Part shown: piece after piece, positions 52,175 through 60,313 of the stretch
How the letters are laid out: each line of letters begins with the position of its first letter
Numbering within the stretch: position 1 is the first letter of the stretch
DNA from: Saccharopolyspora rhizosphaerae
GTDB lineage: Bacteria > Actinomycetota > Actinomycetes > Mycobacteriales > Pseudonocardiaceae
DNA length: 64,000 nucleotides
Direction: 5' to 3'
Assembly: GCF_003931915.1 (NCBI RefSeq)
Contig: NZ_RSAA01000026.1
Coordinates: forward strand, 62,001 to 126,000
Position numbers and translations under genes: made by a program
The notes under the pieces: model-generated
What the model was told of the DNA's origin: nothing
Seen by the model: the letters and a program-made list of their open reading frames with translations, nothing else
The model's database searches: none

Positions 52175-52711
52175 GTGTGATCTCCTCGTGTCGCGCCGAT
52201 GGCCACCGCTTGTGGCGGTGGTTCCCGGCTGCCCCGCCGGCTCTCCGATGACCTGGTGGGTCACCCGGTCGGCCGAGCGGAGCGTTGGATCGCTCCTCGT
52301 CATCCTGGCACGAAAACCACGTGGTCCGTGAGCCCTGCCACAGGGAGTGGATCGGTACAGCCCTGAGCGATCAACTCCCGTGAGGCCACGTTAGTTCTCA
52401 CCCGACCAGGGCGAATTCGCAGGTCATCGAATTAATGGAGGACCGACTAACGGTCCGCGGACCATCGCGGTGCCGATCGTGGGCGCGCGGCCGTCGAGGT
52501 TGCGAGAACACGACAACCACCCACCCCGGTGGCATGCCCCGAACAGACCAGCCCTCGTCGAGAGATCGCTCCGCCCAGCCTCCGAGCGACAGGAACCCGA
52601 TCGGCAACTGCGGCTTCAACCTCACACCGCGCACCACCACCCACGCCAGGGGAGGGCCACGCCTCCGCGAGCCCCACCTCCGGCCCATCCCGGCGCACGG
52701 CGTCCCGACTC
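52175..52711. other. upstream region of the bkd operon
   Basis: About 540 bases without a convincing gene. It contains the palindrome GCGAATTCGC (52411-52420), an AT-rich spot near 52428-52436, and the hairpin GGACCG-ACTAA-CGGTCC near 52440-52456. The bkd promoter should be here, but I cannot place its boxes. Confidence 0.5.
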
Positions 52712-52755
52712 CCCGTTGAGGGGGTGGGCGACATGTCGCCCACCCCCTCAACGGG
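52712..52755. repeat. perfect 44-bp palindrome
   Basis: Bases 52712-52733 (CCCGTTGAGGGGG then TGGGCGACA) are the exact reverse complement of 52734-52755. The centre ACATGT holds the ATG of a small ORF, and the left arm holds its GAGGGGG ribosome site. It is the longest perfect inverted repeat I found in the window. Confidence 0.85.
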
Positions 52756-52984
52756 TGACGAAGCGGCGGCTCGGGTCCGACACCTGGAACTGCTGCTTCG
52801 CGAGGTGGACATGTGTGGTCGAGCCACATGGCGGGAAGTCGGAAGATCGTTCCCGGAGCCATGTTCCGAGTGCGCCGCCGTGCTTACCGTGATCCACACC
52901 TCGGTCGCGTGGTGCACCGGTCCGCGGCCGCGGAGCACGGGACCGCCTCGGATCCCGTGGGACCACGGACTCCTGGAGGACTGA
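52733..52984 (+). CDS. possible 83-residue protein coupled to the esterase gene
   Basis: The frame starts at the ATG in the middle of the 44-bp palindrome, with GAGGGGG 8-14 nt upstream. Its TGA overlaps the esterase ATG by one base (TGATG). The sequence has a helical stretch RVRHLELLLREVDMCG and a CSECAAV pair of cysteines, then a Pro/Arg-rich end. Not recognised. The coupling supports it; codon pattern and composition do not prove it. It could simply be a leader that drives esterase translation. Confidence 0.45.
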   Translation: MSPTPSTGDEAAARVRHLELLLREVDMCGRATWREVGRSFPEPCSECAAVLTVIHTSVAWCTGPRPRSTGPPRIPWDHGLLED

Positions 52985-53994
52985 TGACGTCCCACCCCCG
53001 ACCACCCGTCCGCACGGCCCTGCGCGCAGCAGGGCGCCGAGCCTCGGCTGGAGCCCTCGCGGTCGCGGCCGTGCTGCTCACCGCGCCTCCGGCCCAGGCC
53101 GCCGCCACGTTGGAGCCGGTGACCGGCTTCGACAACCCCGGAGCGCTTTCGATGTACGCCTACCGCCCCGCCGACCTCCCCGCGGAGGCGCCGGTCGTGG
53201 TCGCCCTGCACGGGTGCACCCAGAACGCGCAGGACTACGCCGACCACTCCGGCCTGACCGAGTTCGCCGACCAGCACGGGTTCCTGCTGGTCTTCGCCGA
53301 GCAGTCCACGGCCAACAACGCCAACCGGTGCTTCAACTGGTTCCAGCCCGGCGACATCACCCGCGACCAGGGCGAAGCCGCTTCCCTCCGGAACATGGTC
53401 GGCAAGGCGGTGGACGAGCTCGGTGGGGACGGCGAGCGGGTCTACGTGACCGGGCTGTCCGCGGGTGGCGCGATGACCTCGGTCATGCTGGCGGCCTACC
53501 CCGACGTCTTCGAGGCCGGCGCGGTCGTGGCCGGGCTGCCCTACCAGTGCGCGACCACCGTCGCCCAGGCCTTCACCTGCATGAACCCCGGTGTCGACAA
53601 GTCCCCTGAGGAGTGGGCGGAGCTGGCCCGGTCCGGCCACCCGTCCTGGGACGGTCCGTGGCCGCGCGTCGCGATCTGGCACGGCACCGCGGACACCACC
53701 GTCGTCCCGCGCAACGCGGACGAGCTCCGCGACCAGTGGACCGCCGTGCACGGCGTGCCCCACACCCCCACCCGGACCAGCACGCTGCCGCCGAACGACA
53801 CCGAGCGCGAGGAGTACACGACCGCGGACGGCACCGTCGTCGTGGAGGTCGACCGGGTGCCGGACATGGAGCACGGCACCCCCGTCCACCCCGGTGACGG
53901 ACCCGAGGACTGCGGTCAGGTCGGGCAGTACTACCCGGACACCATCTGCTCCAGCTACCACGTAACCCGGTTCTTCGGCCTCGACGCGGGGTGA
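52984..53994 (+). CDS. secreted PHB-depolymerase/feruloyl-esterase-type hydrolase
   Basis: 336 residues: a signal peptide of about 37 residues ending PPAQA; oxyanion-hole segment VVALHGCTQNAQDYAD; lipase box GLSAGGAM with Ser159; the family block RCFNWFQPGDITRDQGEA; and a late catalytic Asp/His region (IWHGTADTTV). This is the type 1 extracellular short-chain PHB depolymerase/acetylxylan esterase family. It degrades polyesters or esterified polysaccharides outside the cell. GGAGG precedes the ATG. Confidence 0.92.
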   Translation: MTSHPRPPVRTALRAAGRRASAGALAVAAVLLTAPPAQAAATLEPVTGFDNPGALSMYAYRPADLPAEAPVVVALHGCTQNAQDYADHSGLTEFADQHGFLLVFAEQSTANNANRCFNWFQPGDITRDQGEAASLRNMVGKAVDELGGDGERVYVTGLSAGGAMTSVMLAAYPDVFEAGAVVAGLPYQCATTVAQAFTCMNPGVDKSPEEWAELARSGHPSWDGPWPRVAIWHGTADTTVVPRNADELRDQWTAVHGVPHTPTRTSTLPPNDTEREEYTTADGTVVVEVDRVPDMEHGTPVHPGDGPEDCGQVGQYYPDTICSSYHVTRFFGLDAG

Positions 53995-54092
53995 GGGCGG
54001 CTCCGGGCCCGGTGCACGAGTGGTGCTGACGGATGTCATGAACCGCGCCGTGCGCGCCCCGCCGGGCCCGGATCGCTGCCAGACTCCTCCCC

Positions 54093-54731
54093 ATGACGAC
54101 GCTGAGCCTGCCCGAGGAGTTCGTGCTGCTGCTGCACAAGTCCCACGGCTCGTACCACGCGACCTCCGACCACACCGGGGCCGCCGAACTCGGCGAACTG
54201 GTGCTCACCGACCGCGTCGGCCTGGACGGCAAGAAGGTGACCGTGCTCGACGCCGAGCCGAGCGGTGTCGGCTGGATCGACGAGGCCGTCGCCCTGCTGA
54301 CCCGCAAGGCCGGGGCGAAGAACAAGCCGGTGCACGCGACGACCTTCATCCAGCACCGCAGCTCCGCCCGCAAGCAGCACGCCGAGGCGCTCGTCGAGCG
54401 CGGCCTCATGCACCGGGAGCGCAAGAAGTTCCTGTTCTTCAAGTACGACCTGCTGACCCCGGACAGCGGCGCGCGTGACGCGCTCATCGCCCGGATCCGG
54501 GCGGCCGCGCGCGACGAGGTCGTGCTCGACGAACGCCTCGCGCTGCTGGCCGCGCTGGTGCACGCCACCGGGCTGCACACGCCCCTCGGCTTCGACCGGG
54601 CCGAGCGCAGGCGGCTCAAGGAGATCAGCAAGGGCGAGCAGCTGGGCGGGGCGGTCCGCGACGTGATCGCCCAGACCACCGCGATCATCGCCACCACGAC
54701 CGTCATCGCGGTCGGTGCCGCGAACAGCTGA
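54093..54731 (+). CDS. GPP34 (GOLPH3/Vps74-like) family protein
   Basis: 212 residues. Seen: LSLPEEFVLLLHKSHGSY at the start, ELVLTDRV and LDAEPSGVGWIDEAVALL, and LALLAALVHATGLHTPLGFDRAERRRLKEISKGEQLG, which define the helical PI4P-binding-like fold. Eukaryotic relatives bind phosphoinositides on Golgi membranes; bacterial copies are common in actinomycetes and poorly understood. The C-terminal 20 residues are hydrophobic and Thr-rich. Confidence 0.9.
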   Translation: MTTLSLPEEFVLLLHKSHGSYHATSDHTGAAELGELVLTDRVGLDGKKVTVLDAEPSGVGWIDEAVALLTRKAGAKNKPVHATTFIQHRSSARKQHAEALVERGLMHRERKKFLFFKYDLLTPDSGARDALIARIRAAARDEVVLDERLALLAALVHATGLHTPLGFDRAERRRLKEISKGEQLGGAVRDVIAQTTAIIATTTVIAVGAANS

Positions 54732-54796
54732 CGGCATCCCGCCACCGGCACGGCAGGCCCGGACAACCGCCACCTGCCGGGCATAGGATCGCGCTC

Positions 54797-56212
54797 GTGG
54801 ATCGAGCTGCTGTTGCCAAGACCGTTGACCAGGCGTGGGACGAGGCTGTCCTGCCGAGCCTGTCCGACTTCGTGAGGATCCCGGCGGTCTCGCCGGCCTT
54901 CGACGCCGACTGGGAGAGCACCGGGCACCTCGACGCCGCCGTCGAGCACGTGCGGGCGTGGATCGACGGCCGCGGGATCGACGGCGCGCAGGTCGAGGTC
55001 GTCCGGTTGCCCGGACGGACCCCGTTGCTGCTGGTGGACGTGCCCGGCTCGGAGGACGCACCGGAGGAGTCGGTGCTCCTCTACGGCCACCTCGACAAGC
55101 AGCCGCCGGTCGGCGGCTGGACGGAGGGCCTGGGGCCGTGGACCCCGGTGGTGCGCGACGGCAAGCTCTTCGGCCGCGGCGCCGCCGACGACGGCTACGC
55201 CGGGTACGCGGCGGTCACCGCGATCGAGGCGGTCCGCGCGCACGGCGGGTCGCACGCGCGCTGCGTCGTGCTGCTGGAGACCGGTGAGGAGTCCGGCAGC
55301 CCCGACCTCCCCGCCTACCTGGAGCACCTGCGCGACCGGCTCGGCGCGGTGTCGCTCGTGGTGTGCCTGGACTCCGGTGCGGGCGACTACCAGCGGATGT
55401 GGCTGACGAACTCGCTGCGCGGCATGGTGCAGCTCGAGGTCACCGTCCAGGTCCTGGACTCCGGCCTGCACTCCGGCATCGCCAGCGGCATCGTGCCCAG
55501 CTCGTTCCGCGTTCTGCGGCAGCTGCTGGACCGCGTCGAGGACTCCGCGAACGGCGAGGTCCTGCTGCCCGAGCTCAACGTGGAGATCCCGCAGAACCGG
55601 ATCGCCGAGACCCGCGCGGCCGTCGAGGCCGTGCCCGGCATGGTCCGCGACTCGGTGCCGTGGCCCGAGGGCGTGCGGCCGGTCTCCGACGACGAGGTCG
55701 AGCTCGCGCTGAACAACACCTGGCGGCCGACCCTGTCGGTGATCGGCGCCGACGGGTTGCCCAAGCCCGCCGACGCGGGCAACGTCCTGCGCCCGTCGAC
55801 GACGCTGCAGCTCAGCTTCCGGTTGCCGCCGACCGCCGACCCGCACGCCGCGCTCGAAGCCGTGCAGCGGAGGGTGACCGAGGACGTCCCGCACGGCGCC
55901 CGCGTCACCTTCGGGCACTCCGAGGCGGGCCTGGGCTGGAACGCCCCGGACCCGGCCCCGTGGCTGTCGGGCGTGCTGGACACGGCGAGCGAGGAGATCT
56001 TCGGAGCGAGCTGGCGGACGATGGGGCTGGGCGGCTCGATCCCGTTCATGGGCCTGCTGCACGAGGCGTACCCGGACGCGCAGTTCGTCGTGACCGGTGC
56101 CCTCGGTCCGGACAGCAACGCCCACGTCCCGGACGAGAGCCTCGACCTCGCCTTCGCCGGCAAGATCACCAGCGCGATCGCCTACGTCCTCGACGCCCAC
56201 GCGAACCGGTGA
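54797..56212 (+). CDS. M20-family metallopeptidase/dipeptidase
   Basis: A 471-residue zinc peptidase. Seen: VLLYGHLDKQPP (metal His and Asp), GRGAADDGYAGYAAV (bridging Asp), ETGEESGSPDLPAYL (catalytic Glu-Glu), DSGAGDYQR, and SIPFMG followed by the ALGPDSNAHVPDE metal-site block with His. The inserted dimerisation domain is present. It is expected to act on dipeptides or acylated amino acids in the cytoplasm. GTG start. Its last codons overlap the remains of an ABC transporter. Confidence 0.92.
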   Translation: MDRAAVAKTVDQAWDEAVLPSLSDFVRIPAVSPAFDADWESTGHLDAAVEHVRAWIDGRGIDGAQVEVVRLPGRTPLLLVDVPGSEDAPEESVLLYGHLDKQPPVGGWTEGLGPWTPVVRDGKLFGRGAADDGYAGYAAVTAIEAVRAHGGSHARCVVLLETGEESGSPDLPAYLEHLRDRLGAVSLVVCLDSGAGDYQRMWLTNSLRGMVQLEVTVQVLDSGLHSGIASGIVPSSFRVLRQLLDRVEDSANGEVLLPELNVEIPQNRIAETRAAVEAVPGMVRDSVPWPEGVRPVSDDEVELALNNTWRPTLSVIGADGLPKPADAGNVLRPSTTLQLSFRLPPTADPHAALEAVQRRVTEDVPHGARVTFGHSEAGLGWNAPDPAPWLSGVLDTASEEIFGASWRTMGLGGSIPFMGLLHEAYPDAQFVVTGALGPDSNAHVPDESLDLAFAGKITSAIAYVLDAHANR

Positions 56213-57216
56213 CCGCCACCGCGGCGCACCCCGTCGCGGCCGTGTCCGGCCTGACCCAGCGGCACGGTCGCCGGACGGTGCTGCGCGGCGTCGACCTGGA
56301 GGTCCAGGCGACCTCACCTCGCGCAGCGCTCGGGTCGACGTAGAGGCAGTCGCTTCCCCGACCCGTTGCTGCCCAGGACGCCCGACCACCTCGCCCGGGT
56401 GGAGCTCCCTCCGCTGCCGCGCGGGGAACCTGTCCGGCACGTAGCCCACGCGCGACGCGGTCCGGACAGCTCCGCCGGACGGCCGGGGACCCCGGCCAGC
56501 ACTCGCAGCAGGGTGGAGGTAGTCGGGCGAGCGCCCGCTCCTACCTGCGGCACCTCGGCCGGATCAGCGGGCTGACCTGGGCGCGTGCCGACGAGCGGGC
56601 GATGCGGTGGCGGGAGCGGATCGCGCTGGCCGGTGGTCCGGAGACACCGCTGCGCGAGCTGTCCCAGGGCAACGCGCAGAAGGTCGGGCTCGCCCAGGCG
56701 TGGCTGGCCGAGCCCGACGTGCTGGTGCTCGACGAACCTTGGTCCGGGCTCGACACCGAGACCCGCCCGGTGCTCACCGAGGTCATCGCGGAGGTGGCGG
56801 CCGTGGTCGTCACCGACCACCGCCCGGACGGACCTCGTCCGCCACGCGGCCACCCGGGCGCAACGGCCGGCGGACGGACGGCTCGTCGACCTCGGCACGG
56901 CGGTCCCGACCTGCTCGATCGTGCTCCACGGCGGACGCGAGGGCGCCTGGTCCGGTCACGACGGCGTTCGTGTGGCCGCTGTAGATCTCGTCGACCTCCG
57001 CGCGCCTTAGCGCGGCCAGCAGCGTCTTGCCCAGCGCCAGGGCAGCAAGCCCGAGCGCGTCGAGTCCGGCGGGCCGGTCTACCACGGCTCGGCGTCTGGC
57101 ACGGCCGGAACGTCGAGCTGGAGGTCGAGCTGCCGCAGCGGGAAGCCGTGCTGGCCGAGGCGATCCGCCTCGGCTGTTCGGTGGTCGCCGTGGAACCGGC
57201 TGGGAGGCAACGGTGA
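56209..57216 (+). pseudogene. ABC transporter ATPase remnant, frameshifted and rearranged
   Basis: Plus-strand pieces of one ATPase lie in different frames: an N-terminus (GLTQRHGRRTVLRGVDLEV, from about 56209), then SYLRHLGRISGLTW, LSQGNAQKVGLAQAWL and VLVLDEPWSGLDTETR (56530-56810), then after a shift near 56825 TDLVRHAATRAQ. The Walker A part and the following strand (VLGSNGSGK at about 56352-56378 and STLLRVLAGVPG at about 56485-56523) are on the minus strand and in swapped order. No intact ATPase is possible. The end overlaps the permease remnant (GTGA), as in a former operon. Confidence 0.75.
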
Positions 57217-57864
57217 TCGCGCTGGTCGGCCACCAGCTCGCCGAGCTCGGGCACTCGCAGCGGTACGCGCCGCCGACGCTCGTCCACATCGGACTGCTCG
57301 CCGTCTTCCGCACCACCAACCACGGTCCGGTGCTGCCCGCTTACGCGGTGACGGTCGCGTCGACGCTGCTGGTGTCGGCGTGGTTGGTCACCGTGCTGGC
57401 CGGGGTTCCCGGTGAGGAGCAGCGGGCGATCACCGCCGCGCACGCGGGCTCGTCCACCCGCGTGCTGATCGGTGCGGTGCTGGCCGTGCTGGTGTGCTCC
57501 TCGGCCCTGGGCGCGCTGGGGCGCCGTCGCGCACGGCGCCGACGTCCCGCCGGGCACGCTGGCCCTGGGCCTGCTGGTGCACCTGCTCTGCGCCACCTTC
57601 GGCGTCGCCGTGGGCTGCCGTGCTCGGCCCTGGTGGTCCTGCGCCTCGGCGCCACCCTGGCCGCGGCGGTCGTCCTGCTGACGCTGAGGCTGCTGGCGAA
57701 GTGGGTCCCCCTCGCGTACCCGCTGCTGCTCGCCCTCAGCACCGGCACCGCCCCCTTCCGCGGTGCTCGTGCAGGCCGCCGGCACGGCGGTGCTGCTGGT
57801 CCTGACCACGGCGTTCACCGCGTGGCGTCAGGACTTCGGGATGAGCACCCACAGCACGAGGTAG
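57213..57864 (+). pseudogene. ABC transporter permease remnant
   Basis: GGGAGG precedes the GTG. The frame reads VIALVGHQLAELGHSQRY and hydrophobic segments to about 57520, then must change frame to continue (VPPGTLALGLLVHLLCATFG), again near 57640 (LGATLAAAVVLLTLRLLAKW), and again near 57760 (AGTAVLLVLTTAFTAW). At least three frameshifts break a six-helix ABC-2-type permease. It overlaps the end of the PspC gene. With the ATPase remnant it marks a decaying locus, unless the sequence itself has errors. Confidence 0.7.
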
Positions 57865-58022
57865 GCGACGAACTGGGGTCCGGGCAGCAAGCAGGAGAGC
57901 AGGAAGAGGATGCGGACGGTGGTGGGCGCCAGGCCGAAGCGCCGCGCCAGGCCGGCGCACACGCCGGCGATCACGGCCTGGTCCTTCGGACGGGACAGGG
58001 AGGAATCGTGGTAGGTCGTCAT
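57828..58022 (-). CDS. PspC-domain membrane protein
   Basis: A 64-residue protein with the phage-shock PspC fold: SLSRPKDQAVIAGVCAGLARRFGLAPTTVRILFLLSCLLPGP then YLVLWVLIPKS. The N-terminal half is amphipathic and the C-terminal half is one or two membrane segments. GGAGG is 4 nt before the ATG. Proteins of this kind respond to or buffer envelope stress; no other psp gene is adjacent. Confidence 0.88.
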   Translation of the reverse strand: MTTYHDSSLSRPKDQAVIAGVCAGLARRFGLAPTTVRILFLLSCLLPGPQFVAYLVLWVLIPKS

Positions 58023-58102
58023 GCCTCCACGATGCGCCTCCCGGGCAGACTCGACCTCGGGGAACGCCCCTGAACCACCCCGGACACGGCCCCGACGCAG
58101 CA

Positions 58103-58136
58103 CGGGGCCCGGACCCCCGCTGGGATCCGGGCCCCG
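58103..58136 (-). terminator. terminator of the secreted-protein gene
   Basis: CGGGGCCCGGA (58103-58113) pairs with 58126-58136 around a 12-nt loop, 14 nt past the stop at 58151. Confidence 0.75.
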
Positions 58137-58150
58137 AGTCGTGCCGCTCG

Positions 58151-58564
58151 TCAGCAGGCCGGCTGGTAGGTGCGGCTGGCCAGGACCCGGTCGCCGGAGG
58201 TCACCTCGACCGTCGACCGGGTGCCGTTCGGCAGGGCGGTGCTGCCGATGACGAGGCCCTTGCCGCCCACCGAGCCCGAGCCCCTGGTCTCACCGTTGAC
58301 CTTGACCGCGTAGGCGGTCCGCGGCGCCTCCGGAAGCGCGGTGATGCGGTACTCGACGGACGCGGTGTGCGCCGGGTCGGGGAAGGCCGTCGCGAGCATC
58401 GGCACCGCCTCCACCGCCCCGGACATGTCCTGGCACCGGGCCTCACCGAGCTGGACTTGAACCGGAGCCGGAGCGGGTGCCGCTCCGGCCGTCGCGGCTG
58501 TCGCCGCGGCGGGGACGGCCACCGCGACTGCGGCGAGGACGAAGGTCAGCGTGCGACCTGGCAT
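58151..58564 (-). CDS. small secreted protein, unknown family
   Basis: 137 residues with a classical signal peptide (MPGRTLTFVLAAVAVAVPAA, cleavage near AGAAPA). The mature part, about 105 residues, is beta-rich (YRITALPEAPRTAYAVKVNG, GLVIGSTALPNGTRSTVEVTS) with one Cys near the start (ARCQDM) and one as the last residue, likely a disulfide. I considered a subtilisin-inhibitor fold but its motifs are absent. Function unknown. Confidence 0.75.
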   Translation of the reverse strand: MPGRTLTFVLAAVAVAVPAAATAATAGAAPAPAPVQVQLGEARCQDMSGAVEAVPMLATAFPDPAHTASVEYRITALPEAPRTAYAVKVNGETRGSGSVGGKGLVIGSTALPNGTRSTVEVTSGDRVLASRTYQPAC

Positions 58565-58594
58565 GTGCGAAGCACCTCCACGAGAAAGAGCGGA

Positions 58595-60235
58595 TCAGCG
58601 CCTCGAAGCTAGAGCGCCCCGGGTGAACGCGAGAGCTCGACGCCCCCAACGGGCGACGCCGGGTACCACGAAACGGTCTCGAGATCCGTCCAGGACCCCG
58701 CCGCACGGGTCGTCGACGCCGTCGGCGTGGTCCCCGGGAACCGCCAACGCGGTGCGCACCGCATCGCGCTCGGGGCGCAGCACCTCGCGGACCACCAGCA
58801 CGCACAGCAGCACGACCAACGCGTCCCGGACCACCACCGCGCCCAGGAACCAACCTTCCGGCAGCCCCTTGTTCGCGCTGCCCAGGTAGTAGTACATGCG
58901 CGGGGCCCACACCGCCGCGTCGACGGCCATCCAGGTCAGCAGCAGCCGCCAGCGCGGCAGCGCCAGCACCGCCAGCGGCACCAGCCACAACGAGTACTGC
59001 GGGCTCCAGACCTTGTTGGTCAGCAGGAACGCCGCGACCACCAGGAAGCACAGCTGCGCCACCCGCGGCCGGGTCGGTGCGGCCAGCGCGAGCCAACCGA
59101 TCGCCGCGCAGGCCAGCACGAACAGCCCGAGGCTCACCGCGTTGAGCACCACCGGTGTCGCACCGGGCGGGAGCCCGGCGTCGAAACCGGACCAGCCGGT
59201 GAAGTGCACCAGCACGTTGTAGAGCGAGTCCGGGTCGGCGGGCCGTTGGCTGTTGAGGCGGAAGAACTCCCCCCACCCCTGCGGGTAGGCGAGCAGGACC
59301 GGCACGTTCACCACCAGCCAGGCCAGCGCCGCGGACATCACCGCCCGCGCGGCGTCGGGCAGCTTCCCCGCGCGCCAGGCCAGCACCAGCAGCGGCCCCA
59401 GGAAGAACAGCGGGTACAGCTTGGTCGCCCCGCCGATGCCGATCAGCGCACCGGCGAGCACGGGTCGTCGCCGCGCCCACGCGAGCAGCCCGGCGGTGCC
59501 GAGAGCCGTTGCCAGGGCGTCGAAGTTGGTGAAGGCGTGCGCGAAGACCAACGGGGACACCGCGGCCAGGGCGACGTCCCACACGCGCCTGCGGGTGAGC
59601 GCGACCAGCGCCCAGATCGTCACCAGCCAGGCGGCGGCCAGCCAGAAGGCGGTGATGTTGAAGTACAGGACGCTGGTGAGCCCGCTGGGGAGCCAGCCGA
59701 AAGCGGCCAGCGTCGCCCACCCGTCGGCGGCGCGGGCGTTGATCCACTGGAAGAGCCCGGTCAGCACCGGGTACTCCATGTACCGGACCTGCTCCCCGGG
59801 CGTGCCCGCGTTCTCCACCCAGCTCGTCTTGTAGGGGAAGGCGTCGTCCGGCGCGAGGTCTCCCACGCCGTAGCGCGGGATGATGTCCGTGTAGCACATG
59901 GCGGTGTACTGCTTGCTGTTCCGCCAGTCGAGCTGCGGCCCGCTACCGGTCTCGTAGGTGACCTGGCAGGGCGCCTTGAACAGCCAGGCCGCGACCAGCG
60001 TCACCACCGCCAGCAGCAGGACCACCCGCAGCGGCGTGAAGAACCACTGCCTGCCGACCTGCGCGTGCCTGCCCAACGGCCCGCCGATGACCCGGCTCGC
60101 CTTCCGCGCGAGCGGCTCGGTCCAGGTCGGGGCGACCCGGTCGGCCGGGGAGAGGGACGTCCTGTCCACCACCGCCGCGAAAGCGTTCCCCGAAGACGCC
60201 GCTGTTTCCCGATCGGCAGGTTCGTTGGTGGACAC
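58595..60235 (-). CDS. GT87-family membrane glycosyltransferase (Rv0051-like)
   Basis: A 546-residue polytopic protein with about ten helices of the GT-C fold. Seen: the acidic YTDI segment after helix 1 in MCYTDIIPRYGVGDL, with MEYPVLTGLFQW and GWLPSGL next, then GIGGATKLYPLFFL, typical of the polyprenyl-phosphomannose-using GT87 enzymes. It follows ponA on the same strand, as in mycobacteria (Rv0050-Rv0051), which points to a cell-envelope role. GTG start. A 17-bp terminator separates it from ponA. Confidence 0.88.
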   Translation of the reverse strand: MSTNEPADRETAASSGNAFAAVVDRTSLSPADRVAPTWTEPLARKASRVIGGPLGRHAQVGRQWFFTPLRVVLLLAVVTLVAAWLFKAPCQVTYETGSGPQLDWRNSKQYTAMCYTDIIPRYGVGDLAPDDAFPYKTSWVENAGTPGEQVRYMEYPVLTGLFQWINARAADGWATLAAFGWLPSGLTSVLYFNITAFWLAAAWLVTIWALVALTRRRVWDVALAAVSPLVFAHAFTNFDALATALGTAGLLAWARRRPVLAGALIGIGGATKLYPLFFLGPLLVLAWRAGKLPDAARAVMSAALAWLVVNVPVLLAYPQGWGEFFRLNSQRPADPDSLYNVLVHFTGWSGFDAGLPPGATPVVLNAVSLGLFVLACAAIGWLALAAPTRPRVAQLCFLVVAAFLLTNKVWSPQYSLWLVPLAVLALPRWRLLLTWMAVDAAVWAPRMYYYLGSANKGLPEGWFLGAVVVRDALVVLLCVLVVREVLRPERDAVRTALAVPGDHADGVDDPCGGVLDGSRDRFVVPGVARWGRRALAFTRGALASRR

Positions 60236-60261
60236 GCCCGGATGCTACTGGCCCGGAAATG

Positions 60262-60300
60262 CAGGAGGGGCACCCGCCGGGTCGGCGGGTGCCCCTCCTG
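60262..60300 (-). terminator. terminator of ponA
   Basis: A 17-bp perfect stem (60262-60278 and 60284-60300, CAGGAGGGGCACCCGCC) with a 5-nt loop, 13 nt after the ponA stop. Confidence 0.92.
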
Positions 60301-60313
60301 AGGCCGGTTCCGG

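Noticed and set aside
53573..56449. 958-codon open frame on the minus strand
   Set aside because: It lies antisense to the esterase, GPP34 and M20 genes and has shadow composition. Only its first residues belong to the ATPase remnant.
58151..58564. Subtilisin-inhibitor family assignment for the small secreted protein
   Set aside because: Signal peptide and size fit, but the conserved cysteines and reactive-site motifs of that family are missing.
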